Assembly (NCBI GenBank): GCA_947396885.1 | Contig: OX377202.1 | Coordinates: forward strand, 6,324,001-6,388,000 | Direction: 5' to 3' | Source: Heligmosomoides polygyrus polygyrus | Lineage: Eukaryota; Nematoda; Chromadorea; Rhabditida; Heligmosomidae | Length of the DNA: 64,000 nt | Shown: in pieces, positions 1 through 11,900 of the stretch | Layout of the letters: each line of letters starts with the position of its first letter | Position numbering within the stretch: the first letter of the stretch is position 1 | Position numbers and translations under genes: made by a program | Notes under the pieces: model-generated | Seen by the model: only the letters and a program-made list of their open reading frames with translations | What the model was told of the DNA's origin: nothing | The model's database searches: none

Positions 1-275
1 CAATCAATCGAGTGTAAAACGCAACATTTCAGACGAGTGCATGGCGCTTTCTCTACCTCCCATATGTCATGAAATTTCTATTCTTATAAGCTTTCATATG
101 AGCCTTTAACCTCTTCAGTGTCTTGACTGCGAGCAAAGTTATCACCTTTCAAACAATGTACACTTTTTTGAGACACCTGTATTTCTAATCCAGGTTGGAT
201 CCTAAATATATATTTTAGAAGGTATTTTATGTTATTCTTGCCCTAAATCCTCAAAAAAGCAACGATTCCTTCCAG

Positions 276-3200
276 TCTAATCCAAGGCGATCAGCAGTGG
301 GACTTCCCGAACGGATGGAGCCCGTTGAATCACATGATCGTCGAAGGACTTCGGAAATCCGATGATCCTCGGTAAGCCGTTCTTCTTCTAATTCAGACAC
401 TGGAAGAGGTCACCTGCAGGTGACAAATGGGTGAACTAGCATTGCACCTGTAGGTTACCCGCCCCATCGCGAAAGCTTGACCCAATCGATTGCACGGGGG
501 CGTGTGAACCTGTAGTTCACCTACATATCGCGTTGCGTATCACGCGAGCGGCGAAATGACCGGTAGTAGACCGCTCACTGAAACTCCGCACCAAAATAGC
601 CCCCACAGTCACCTGTGACGTCAAAATACGTCATTTTCACCTGCAGGTGACCTCTCCCAGTGTCTGAGAAGCGTCGAACAGTAACCGTCCACTGATGAAA
701 TTCCATGCTCCGACTTCCAGAATGCAACAGAAGGCCTTCGTCCTCGCCCAGAAGTGGCTCCTCGGCAACCTCCATGTATTCGAGAACGACCAGGCCATGT
801 GGGAGAAGTACGACGTCGTCTCCTCAGAACCAAGGCTCGGAAGCGGTGGAGAGTATGACGTCCAGGTGAGGGCATACAAAGCGCTGTTGGTAAGGCTAGT
901 AAGGATAGATCTGCATCACTAACTTGAGCTGTAGGACCTTACGAAAGTCCCTGTCGTTTTTTCAACATTTTATTCTGAATTTCGCTGTAAGCTTTTCCAT
1001 ACTGTTATTTGCCATTCGAAAGAAAATAATCTTCTCTATCAGAACGTCTATTTCGCCTTTTTCCCAATTCGATTTATGTCAATTTTTCGATCATTAAAGT
1101 TGAATTTCCAAAAAGGAACCTGACCTTCGTTCGACAAAATTCAGCATGACTTCCTTTGATTTTTTTTTAAATTCGCCTGTCACAAAAGAGGTACATGCTT
1201 TTTAGAAATTTTATGAACACTTTGTTTTCTTAAGAAAAAATAGTGGTTTAGAGCCTATACTAGAGTGCAGAAAGTCAGCAGCTTTTAGGCCCCGTTTATA
1301 CTTCGACTCCCAGCGACGCGACGCCACGTATTGTGGCCACATTGATCGGGCGACGCGATCGATCAATTTGGCCACTACACATGCCGTCGCGTCGCTCGGC
1401 GTCGGAAGTATAAACAGGGCCTTAGAACATAAAATAAGGGGTCGCGCCATGCACTCGTCTAGCTCACCGCGAGTTTCATTTGATTGATAGTATAAATGCT
1501 GCTTACTTGAAAAAGCAAAGTGAAGAACTGTGTGCTTCTTATAAATATTTCTGCTGTACCGTTGGTAAGTGTGTAACTCCACTCGAACAAAACTTTTACT
1601 GTCAACCGAAGGAAAGTCGCGGGACATACTGGACGAATGTATGGCGCCATTTTTCTTTTAGCACTTAAAATTCCCGCCTTTTCGCGCTTCAAAATAAACT
1701 TCAAACTCCATTATTTTTGCTTGATAAGATAAAAATTTTATAAAAATTCAAACAATGTGTTTAAATATCGCGGCAGGTGAATTTTTTTCAAAATCACGGA
1801 AATCCATACGAAATTTCCTTTGGGCAAAAGGTTATTCTAACCCTCTTAGCCCTAGTTTATACTTCCGCCGCTGCGCGGCGCGGCACCATTGTCGGAATAG
1901 ATATCGACCGGGCGGCGCGAAAAATCGATACCTATGGCTGTCGTCGTGTCGCGTCGCGTGGCGGCGCAAGTGTAAACTTGGGCTTAGACAGCATCAATCA
2001 ATCGCTATTAATCAATCCAATGAAAACTGTAAACGGCGCAATCTTCTTTGAGCGCTAAAAATCGTTTTCTTGCACTTTAATTTAAACAGATCTATCCTAG
2101 TCGGAAGGGGGCAACCGTAAAGTGTCATTTTCGTACGTCATCCTATGCCACACAACGATCTTCCTTGAATTTAAATGAAAACCTGTACATCATACGACAG
2201 CAGCTGAAGCTCTCGTAGAAAGCATAGAATTGGAGAGGCAAACCACTATATGCCCCTCCAATTAGGATAGATCCAAACAACCGCAAAAATAAAGCATATA
2301 CCACCGTTTTCGCTTTAAAACTAATAAATAATAGCATTTCAAACTAGTGTGTTCATTTATTGATGCAAGTGAATTAAAAATTCTCAAAGATTCTTGAAGT
2401 CACGCTAAATTGCGCCTGGACAAAAAATTACTCTAACCTTCAAGAATCTCTGATTCAATCTGTCGAAAGCCGCTCGTTTTGATCTGGAAGATGTTCACTT
2501 TGGTCTCAAAGCATCAAGCCTTCTTAGGAGAGTGTCCAATTTTATATGAAACCAGACGTTCAGCGGCATTCCGGCCACCAACCGTCTTCTTGGGACTTCC
2601 AGAAAAATCGATAAATCGATATTGTTCGGTCGGTCGATTCAGTTAATTTGCATCAGATTTTCTCTGAGCGCCATCATATTGGAGTAATTCCTACGAGCAT
2701 TAGTAATTCTTTTGAAGGAACGGTGGCCCAACCCCCACCAAAATGGGTCCAATCTGAGCGAAAACCGGCAACCCCGGTCGAAAACTCCATACCATCAATC
2801 GATATTGGTCGCCCAATTGAATTCTACAACCTGCAGTGAAATTGACCTATCGGCCATCAAAATCGCGTGACTCCCACTCCAATGGAACAAGTCCGAGCGA
2901 AAACCAATAACTTCGGCGGAAAATCGATAATATCGATCGGCATTAGTCGTTCGATCAAGTCCCTCTACCTTCTTTTTTGAATCAGACCATTTTCGTCCAT
3001 TTTCATCGATTGCACGTGAGCGAAACCTTGACAGGTTTTACATGTACGTTCGGGTTAGCTTCACATGTTTGACACGTTTCAACGCTTACACAGGTTTGTG
3101 ACACAAGGACACACACGGACAGACGGACTAACGCTTTTATATTAGTAGGAACGTCTCCTTTACTTTGAAAAGTGTACAGTTTGCCGTGAAAACGCAATAT

Positions 3201-5929
3201 AACCTGCAACCCAGCTCCACTAACGATCCCATTAGCAACACCGCAGAACCGGTTCGTCGACGCGTGCCATCGACAGTCGGTTGTCGGCGACTCGCCGCGA
3301 AAAAGGGGAACACCAGCATCAATGCTGCGGGACTCGAATTGGCTACGCGCAACTTTCAATGACCATAGAACCGTCACGTGGTAGAAAACCGAGTTCGCCG
3401 TCTTAATTGCGGGACGTTTCTTCGCAACACTAATCACATACTGTAAGGGGGAATACCAAGGGACGATGCCAGAAAGAAATCGGAGAAGGTAGCCAGCGGA
3501 TTCATAACTTTGCTGGAACTTCTGAGACAAACATATCGTTCTATTGAGCGCCGAAAGCACAGTAGGAGGCGGCGCCGATTATCGAGTGAACTCCGAAGAG
3601 CTTCGTAGATCAGACCCACCGCAGGCCACCTACCCCTTCATCTCCTCGAAGTGGGTGAATTGGTACAAGAGGAGTTTAGGAAAGAAAAAGCACTGATTTG
3701 TCACTCGCTGAGTATGCCAATAGGCACTCATAATACTTACAGGATATCCCGTGGAAGTAGAATGCATGTCGCATCCCTCAAGAAGGCAAGTCCGTCAAAT
3801 CTGTCATTTCCACGTCAAACTGAACACATTTTCAGATTAAGCTAGACACTTTTCAAATCAAATCAGACGCTTCTAAGCAGACTTGACGCTTTTAAAATCA
3901 AACTGAACACGTTTCAAATCAAAACGGGCGTCATCCACACTAAACAAGAGGCTCTCTGAGTCGTTTAAGATAATTCTTTTACAATTTTTAAAGTAAAACT
4001 TAGCAAGACTTCCTTTGAAATTTTTCCGTTTGCCAATCATAAAAAGTGAATATGCTTTTTGAATTTTTATAAACAATTTGTTTTTGAGGAAAAATAAAAA
4101 ATGGCGGTTTAAAATTTGTGCTAGAGCCAGAAAGGCAGCAATTTTTAGCAAGTTAAAAATGACATCGTGCCGTGCACTCGTCCAGGGACCGGATTCATCA
4201 ACGACTTACGTAACTTTAACGGAGAATTGTAAGTAAAAAGCTCAGATAACGCGGCTTATCAAGCGATATGGTGAGCGATAAGTCGCGTTATCTGAGCTTT
4301 TCACCTACTATTCTCCGTTAAAGTTACATAAGTCATTGATGAATCCGGCCCCAGCTAGTCGCGATTTCCATTGTCTGATAGTGTAAATGCTGCTTATCTG
4401 AGACAACAAAGTGAAAATATGGATCTATCCTAGTCCGGGGAGGCCACATAATTAAAAAATAGGCAACAAAATAAATTGAAACTTATCGAGCGGCTCCTAG
4501 AGGACGAAACGGAACCTAAAAGGGACTAAAAAGCGAACGAACAAACATAAAAATAAAAAATCGCCCCGGCTTACAACCGTCTCGGCGGGCAAAGAGCGAC
4601 GGAATGGAGGCATGCCGCGTGCTGACCGCCGGCTGACATGTTATAACCAGGGCCTACCATGGTGAGGAGGGTGCATGAAGCCGCATGCCGCGTGCTAACC
4701 GCCGGCCGACATGTTATAACCAGGATCTAACATGGTAAGGAGGGCACACAACTTTGCCTGCTTACAACCGCAACAAATGTGTTTTTTCGTTTTTTTTTCT
4801 TTGCGACTTTTCTTGTTTAGGTTTAGATGTTGTTCTGTAGGAGCCGCTCGGTAAGTCTCAAATGGATTCGTTACATATAATACTTTTTATTTATGTGGCC
4901 CCCCGGACTAGGATAGATCCGAAAATATTTATGCCTTCTACAAACGTCGTTGTTTTACCGCCGACAAGTGCGTAACTCTACGAAAACAAAAAATAACAAT
5001 AATAAAACAGAATTTCCGCTGTCAGTCAAGGAAAACTGCAACGTTCTGGACAGGTGCATGGCGCAATTCCTTCCTTATCTTTGTAAAAATTCCGCCTTTT
5101 TGCGCTTTAAAGGCAACTTTGAATCATTTTTCATCAAAAAATCGATAAAATTTCAAACACTTTGTTCACTTAATGGAGCAGAATTTCAATAAATTAATAC
5201 TGAACTTTCCTTGAACAGAAATTTCTCCAATTGTTTTAGATAGTCTCTTGCTTAATAGAGAGGACGCTCGTTTTGATTTGGATGATTCTCAGTTCGATTT
5301 CAAATTCGTCAACCTCGCTTAAACGAGTGTCAAATTTGAATTGAGAATTGATCAACTACACCTGAAAAGTGTGTATATTGAAAGCTGTCACAACTCAAGC
5401 CGACCACCAACTGAAGCATTATATAAACGTCGATTGGCTGGCCACTACAATTTGCATGGGCCAAATACGCACTCAAAAAACCAGCCCTCAATATGTTCTT
5501 CACCTACATCTATTTTTTGTACTCTTCGTCAACCGAATCCTTACCATGTTATAACTGTTGCTTGTTTGTTTTGTTTTAGGCGCACTTCTGGTGCAGGAAT
5601 TGATAAATAATTAAATTATTAAATCACTCTCAGGATATTCAGTAGACGTAGAATGTGTGGCGCATCCCCAAATAAAAGACGGATCAATGCCGCCTGATAT
5701 CCAGTTGTCCTCGTGCTTAAATCGCTTCTATTTTCAGCCAGGATTCGGCTGGACGAACGGCGCAGCGCTGGACCTCTTGGTCTCGTATGGTGATCGACTT
5801 GTCTACACGACTGCTGATCCGGCCTCAGACAAATCTGATCATCCACTAGCATTGAATTACGGTTCCATAGCTGCGTTTACGATGAGTACGGTTATTTCTA
5901 GCTTTATGTACTTGTATGTGTTATTATGA
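276..5929 (+). CDS. Trehalase (GH37), C-terminal exons
   Basis: This is the 3' part of a trehalase, which hydrolyses trehalose to two glucoses; animal forms are secreted or membrane anchored. Exons are 276-371, 721-865 and 5738-5929. The joins keep frame (CG|A, then CAG|CCA) and every boundary is AG/GT. Exon 1 holds the trehalase signature [10 protein letters not shown], exon 2 ends in GSGGEYDVQ with the conserved glutamate of the family's catalytic region, and exon 3 begins [14 protein letters not shown], the standard continuation. The last roughly 20 residues are hydrophobic up to the stop at 5929, which fits a GPI or membrane anchor. The N-terminal two thirds must lie left of the window. 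Intron 2 is 4.87 kb and full of repeats. The stop is 70 bp from an antisense sptl-1 exon. The family call is firm; the subfamily is not assigned. Confidence 0.88.
394..666. mobile_element. MITE in trehalase intron 1
   Basis: This 273-bp element has terminal inverted repeats of about 30 bp. The left end begins CAGACACTGGAAGAGG and continues into CACCTGCAGGTGAC; the right end is its near-perfect complement. The interior is GC-rich and non-coding. I saw no clear target-site duplication. It fills most of the intron between the first two visible trehalase exons. Confidence 0.7.
1287..1422. mobile_element. Mini-foldback, GTTTATACTTC type
   Basis: A 136-bp GC-rich palindrome in AT-rich DNA. The left end reads GGCCCCGTTTATACTTCGAC and the right end GTCGGAAGTATAAACAGGGCC. 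The interior repeats GCGACGCGAC-like motifs in inverted order. A sibling lies at 28001-28135. Confidence 0.75.
1849..1983. mobile_element. Mini-foldback, GCCCTAGTTTATACTT type
   Basis: A 135-bp palindrome running from GCCCTAGTTTATACTT to AAGTGTAAACTTGGGC, with CGCCGCTGCGCGGCGCGGC inside. A close relative is at 58464-58580. GC content is far above the flanks. Confidence 0.75.
2089..2274. mobile_element. Short, diverged copy of the GGATCTATCCTAG MITE
   Basis: The left end GATCTATCCTAGTC and right end TAGGATAGATCC match the termini of the 500-bp MITEs at 4421, 7298 and 9507. Length is only 186 bp. The flanks share just AAACA, so the 8-bp duplication seen at the larger copies is not intact here. 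Confidence 0.6.
4185..4352. mobile_element. Foldback with GGATTCATCAACGAC ends
   Basis: A 168-bp near-perfect palindrome: the left end is GGGACCGGATTCATCAACGA and the right end TGATGAATCCGGCCCC, with arms continuing through ACTTACGTAACTTTAACGGA. Relatives are at 17552-17691 and 17701-17841, and a larger one at about 53310-54150. Confidence 0.8.
4421..4920. mobile_element. MITE with 8-bp target duplication, copy 1
   Basis: Termini are GGATCTATCCTAGTCCGGGG and its complement. The flanking 8-bp direct repeat is GAAAATAT (4413-4420 and 4921-4928). Inside there is a partly duplicated block of about 90 bp with GCATGCCGCGTGCT..ACATGTTATAACCAG. It is non-coding. An 8-bp duplication fits hAT-type or P-type transposases; which one mobilised it is unknown. 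Confidence 0.88.
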
Positions 5930-5999
5930 AATTGAGGTGCAAATGAGACATGATAATGTACATAACTAGTTAGGCTTGAATTTAATATAAACGATTTAC

Positions 6000-8900
6000 C
6001 TCTTCCTGTCTTGCCGATGACACCGAACGACCAGCTCTCGTCGATGAACACACGCACCTTAAAAACGTGTAAGCAATAATTGTTTACTTATTTATTCATT
6101 GCTCTCATGCAGTAATAGGGGGGGGGGGGTGCTCAAGCACCCATAAAATATGTAATGAACAACCAAGACCATTTACAGATACTACCGTACTTTCACGACT
6201 CCATAGGTCGAGGAGAGGTCGAAAAAATCTCGCCCAAATCTCGCCCAGAGATGTTATTTGGGGTGCTGATCACGAATTTGATATTGGTTTTTGAAATTTC
6301 GACCGATTACGGTAGGTTACGAAAGGTACGGATGGCAAAGGTCATCGTCACCGATTCAAACCCCGTCAATAGGGTTATCTGGGGTTGCTGATCTGGAATC
6401 CGGCATGTTACTGAATGGGCAGATAGGAAGTGGCACAGCGTGCGCATGGTCCCGCAGCGATCGCCTCATAGGGTGCGCAAATTTGCGGGAAACTTCGATA
6501 GGCACTCCCTTAATTGCAAGACAGCACTAGAAGCATCATGGCGCTCCGGGGACTGTTCCGCAACCAGCGCCAAGAGGAGTTTCGCGACTTCAAGCTGAAG
6601 GACGTCTTTGAGAAGCTGAACATGGACGCAGCCGATTTCCAGGAATTGCTTGCTTGCAACGCCTCTATGTCCTAGTTGTAACGACTCCATGTTGATGTAC
6701 CAATCTGCAGGTATATGGAGACGCTACAAAAGGACACGCCAACTCGGCCCTCTATACTCAGTGCACCTCCAGGAATCCGTTCTGTAGCGTTCCTTACCCG
6801 AACCTATTGTAACTTACCGTATTTAAGCGTAATAACAAAAAAAACGGATGTCAGATTCGTGATCAGCACCCAGATAACCATTATAGACGAAGTTTGAACG
6901 AAATCGGTCCCATGACCTTAATCTCCCGTACCAACCGTAACCTACCGTAATCCTGGAGTCGTAAAAGTACAATAGTGCCAATAGCGTAAACGGTTCCTAG
7001 GAGCAAAAGGCCGAAGCTAACCAGGAAAGGATCTCAGGTAACAAATAACATAAGGAGTTGGAGCAATAAATAAAACTCAAAATCTAAACCCTACGATGGG
7101 TTCATCACGCAACCTCTACAATTCACCTGCCACCATGTTTCTATTTTCCTGCGCTTCCATAGGCAGTTCGAGTTTCGTCGATAGTTTCACTGGTAGCCAA
7201 GATCTTTCAAAACTGTTTTTTTTTAAGAAGCCCTGTGCATCATTGCAAAGGCCACGCACGCATTCATATTGAGCCCACGATACCTTGTAGAAGTAGAGGA
7301 TATATCCTAGTCCGGGGGGGGGGGTACATAACTGATCAGCAGGTAACAAAATGAATTTGACTTACCGAGCAGCTTCTAGAGAACGAGTTGGAACCTAAAA
7401 GAAACCAAAAACGAACGAACAAACAAAAAATAAACCATCGCCGCGGTTTACAACCGCCTCGGCGGGCAAAGAGCGACCAAATGGAGTCATGCCGCATGCT
7501 GACCGCCGGCTGACATGTTATGACCAGAATCTAACATGGTGAATGGAGCGCATGAAGCCGCACGCCGCGTGCTGACCGCTATCTGACATGTTACTACCAG
7601 GACCCAACATGGTGAGGAGGGCACACAAATTTGCCGACTTACAACCGCAACAATGTAATTTTTCGTTGTTTTTTCTTCGTGATTTTTCTTGTTTACAGTC
7701 GTATGTTGATCTGTAGGAGCCGCTCGGTAAGTCTCAAGTGAATTTGTTACATATAACACTTTTTAGTTATGTGGCCCCCCGGACTAGGATAGATCCGAAG
7801 TAGAATACGGTGCACATCCGAGGAATCAGATATCCCCCCTTCTCCTTGATGCTCACAGTCAACACCACATAAAACACGCCGCTCACCTTGTACTTCCATT
7901 TCAGCTCCATGATACGCGGGAGTGGACAGAGATCGGCGGTATTCGCGTACAGACCCTCAACGATAATGAATCGCCGAATCGTTGCCGCTTTCTTCGGGTC
8001 CTTGAAAAAGCAGATCAGCTAATCTAATCACTGAACTTCTGAACTGCTTCAAGTACACAGAGCTTTCGTCCAAATTCGTATATTAAAAGAATAAGTGGTA
8101 CAAGTCGTTAATGTGGCCTAAATGTAGGCGCATTCTAGAAAGATATGCACTTCCCTTCGATAATTATCATTTCTACGTATTTCAATATTCTAAAAAAAAG
8201 TTATTTCATGCAGCGAATTAGACAAAAAAATGTTTAAACTGTGCTTTTGCATAAATACCTACATTTTACTTCTTTAAAATTATTCTTAAAGCATGTTTAA
8301 TGCCGGCTACCTTCTCGTCGCGGAGTTCCTGCTCTTTAAGAAGCCGCTCCAAATCCTCGACGTCATTGTGCTCGAACCACTCGACACGGCTTCGAGATGC
8401 CTGTAGTCCTTTTTGAATGGCGAAATTCACTCCTTCAATACAACGCCTTGCCTCAACCCGATTATATCCAGACACAGCCCACGCACAAGTGAACGCTAAG
8501 CCGACGGCAACTACATATAGAAGGGCAATACCTTTGTCGACGTAAATTATGTCTCCTTTCTTGGCATAGGCAGGAATGGCACTGGCCACTGTCGCGAAAC
8601 CGTAGCTATACAGCACCGCCTCTTCGCAGCCCATAAACCTGTAAGTGGACGATTACGGAACTGGGTTCTATAAGATCCAGATAAGGGTTTAGCTGATCCA
8701 TAGCTTATACCATTTTTCAAACCAAAATCGAACACCTTTTAAACCGAACTGGACACGTCAGATCAAATTGGACACTTCAAATCACACTGGACACTCTTTT
8801 AAGTGAGCATAACGCTACTGAAACTGAACCGAACATCTCCCAAATCAAAACCAGCGACTTCTAGATTAAACCAGAGGCTTTCTATGAAGTGAAAATATTT

Positions 8901-11900
8901 TTTGTCTAATTTTGTAATTCACCTAAATCAAACAGAGGTCTCTTAAAACTTCTTAAAAATTTCCTACTTTTAATGTAAAATAATGGTTTAAAACGTGTTT
9001 TCACGCGCAGGAAGGCCGCAAAGATTTAGTTAGATCACGCCATGCGCTAGTCCAGCTCTACGAGATTTTCTTTCATTGATAGCGCACATTTTGCCAAGTA
9101 AGGATGCGCCCGTTTTCGATAACAGTTTTTGTTAGACCGATGACGAGCATTTCTTTGATGCAAAATTTAGAATTTCAGCTATCAACCAAGTGAAAATCAC
9201 AACGATCTAGACAACTGCACGGCGCGACCTGCTCTTTCAATACCTCAAGAATTGCTGCCTTTCTGCACTTTAAAATAGACTTTAAACCGTATTTTCTTTC
9301 CTTTAAAAAAAAGAAATTTTACAAAAATTTCAAACAGTGTGATCATTTTTGGAGCCAGTGAATTTTAAAAATTCAAAGAAAGTCATGTTTTAAATAAAAG
9401 GAAATTTGTCCAAGGAAAGCTATTCTTCTGCTAATGGTTGGGGCAGTTCTCCGATTCCTCCTGCTTTATTAGATACACACACTGTGTACACGTGACAAGA
9501 TTATACGAATCTATCCTAGTCCGGGGGGGGGGCACATAACTAAAAAGCAGGTAACAAAATGAATTGAGACTTACCGCGCGGCTCCTAGAGAACGAGTTGG
9601 AACCTAAAAGAAACCTAAAACTAACGAACAAACATACAAAAGTAAAATATAGCCGTGGTTTACAACCGTATCGGCGGGCAAAGAGCGAGGGAATGGAGGC
9701 ATACCGCGTGCTGACCGCCCGCTGACATGTTATGACCAGGATCTAACATGGTGAATAAGGCGCATGAAGCCGCATGCCGCGTGCTGACCGCTGCCTGACA
9801 TGTTTAACCAGGATCTGACATGGTGAGGAGGGCACACAACCTTGCTGGCTTACAACCGTAACAAATGTAATTTTTCGTTTTTTTTTTCCTTGTGACTTTT
9901 TCTTGTTTAGGTCTTATGTTGTTCTGTAGGAGCCGCTAGGTAAGTCTCAAGTGGATTTGTTACATAAAATACTTTTTACTAATGTGGCCCCTCCGGACTA
10001 GGATAGATCCGATTATACACAGAGTCCGCGGTGTGTTCGCGTCTGCGCAGATTGTATTCGGTACGTCGGCATATCCTTCTAAATGAAAATTTTTTCTTTG
10101 AAAGAATATTTTAACCTTCTTAGAAAGTGTTTGATTTACTCTCTATGAGACGAAGACTTCTAAGACAGGTTCCTTGTACTTTTTAATATATAGTTTGCTT
10201 TGAAAAGTGTCCAATTTGCCTTTAAAAATGTATATATGAACAATATTAGCAAAGTAATTTTCAAAAATTTCCTGCACTTCTCACGAGATCTCCATGCAAA
10301 ACTACACGAAAATCTATGACAACATACTTAGCTAAGTTCGCTTCCAGGTCAAGATGAACATCAACAGTGCCATAGAAGCCGCGAGGACCACACGATCCCA
10401 CACCGTATTTGAGAATGGTCTTCTTGGCCACTTCCTGAAAAGTACAAAAACCATCAAATAGGGGCATAGACCGCCAGTTTGAAGCCCTAACAAGAAGTTA
10501 ATGGCCAGACATCAAGTGGAACCGTGGCAAAATGAGCGCATTATTTAAACCATCCAGCTGCAGCACAAAACAGTCAAATCCAGCTGTAAACATAATGCTT
10601 CCCAAGGTCAGCAGAAAATGCTGACCCTGTCTAAACAATGGATCGAATCTAGGGTCAAATCGCGAATGTCCTTCTCCGTAAAGAATGCCACATTTTGAAA
10701 GTCGATGTGTCTGAATGACCATCAACGACGACTGCACTCGCCCGTGTTGCGAGCCAGAGTAGCCCATCGGATCTTCATCGCTCTGGGGATATAATCAGCG
10801 TCGTATGTTTCGTTGAAGGCTTTCACGAAAAAATTCGACTGACACATTTAAAAGCTTCCTACGGTTCAAGTCATCTTCTTCAAGCCTGATGTGCTGTAAA
10901 TGAGACAACGGGCTCTTACAACGATATTTTTTGCTATCAACAATCTAGAGCCAGAAGGGAATCGAACCCGCATCCCTGCTTGCCTCGTAGGATGCTACAT
11001 CATAACACCAGTGTTGTTGGGTCCCACGAGTTTTTGACGTTACGATCAAACAGCGCCGGTGGTGCAATGGCGTAGAGCATCGCGTCCGGTAAGCAGGGAT
11101 GCAGGTTCGAGCCCTGCCTGGCTCTAGAGTTTCGATCACAACAATCAGTGCTATGAGAGCTTACAATCTCGGTGCCAGCCACTTGAGGAATAATGAAAAT
11201 GACATTGTTTTGCTGTTGACGTTGTTTTGACATTCACAACATTTCAGCCGGCTACAGCTCCCGTGCAGAGGGTGTCAGCGAAAGACGACACGTGACCGGC
11301 CAACCTAATTTTCGACGTGCTGGTCCATACGACAATGTCTTGGATTCTCGAACGTCAACGAAGATTGTAGCTCCGGAGGCATTCTCTCCCCTCTATGAAT
11401 TTGTAAGGATCAGGTTTACGATATGAACGTCAACGACGAACGGTGGAGTCAAAAGGGATGGGTGGGCGGGAGCCAAACGTTCTTTGCCTTCTTCATTATT
11501 TCTTCGACGCTCTTCAAAGCTGACCAGCTTTCTTTTTCTGCTCAGTTCCGGAATTCCGTCATCAGAGGCAGAAGCCCTATGGGCGTGTACCAGTATCACG
11601 AAATCAATGCAATCATCCAAAGCTGTCAAATATGTATCCGAAATGCTTTAAGAAATCTTGTAAAATGAACCACACTGCGGAGTATATGCACATTTCACAA
11701 CGACTGATCAATGTCGACCTTTCCTTTTAAATAATTTTGAAAAAGCAGGATTTTTTCCCGAAAAATGAAGTTTCCCGCAACTACGAAAACCACAAAAATA
11801 TCCAATCCCTCTAAAAAACGAACCACCTGAAGGTCAAAAACTGATGAAAATAATCACCTCAATCCGTTTTTCTCCGACAAAGCCAAGGAAATTCGACGTG

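Larger units (their letters stand above)
1120..2550. mobile_element. Foldback family copy, degenerate, with nested MITEs
   Basis: The interior matches the copies at 3.8-5.3 kb and 24.9-25.5 kb (for example CATGACTTCCTTTGAT, and GCGCCATGCACTCGTC). The right arm ends near GAGTGTCCAATTT at about 2540. The outer left arm is eroded. It hosts two GC-rich mini-foldbacks and one short MITE. Boundaries are approximate. Confidence 0.5.
3785..5345. mobile_element. Foldback family copy with two nested elements
   Basis: The left arm (about 3785-4000) contains repeats of the type TCAAACTGAACAC..TTTTCAAATC. The right arm (about 5200-5345) carries the inverse, including TTCGATTTCAAA and GAGTGTCAAATTTGA. The interior includes ACTTCCTTTGAAA and ATAAACAATTTG motifs shared with the other copies. 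A 168-bp foldback (4185-4352) and a 500-bp MITE (4421-4920) are inserted inside. Ends are approximate. Confidence 0.6.
866..5737. other. Repeat-filled trehalase intron 2
   Basis: No coding exon is supported on either strand. The intron holds two nested foldback complexes (about 1.12-2.55 kb and 3.79-5.35 kb), mini-foldbacks, and MITE copies at 2089-2274 and 4421-4920. Between them, 2.55-3.78 kb is AT-rich sequence with a stretch near 3.15-3.36 kb of more balanced composition that looks like another interspersed repeat. The C-terminal sptl-1 exons were looked for here and not found. Confidence 0.6.

Noticed and set aside
8433..8531. In-frame 33-codon hydrophobic insert in sptl-1
   Set aside because: The stretch begins GTATTG, ends GAAG, has no homologue in the family, and its removal restores the exact VDKGVNF junction, so it is an intron.
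10948..11126. Functional tRNA genes
   Set aside because: Promoter-like boxes are present, but the acceptor stems do not pair and no clear anticodon arm is formed.
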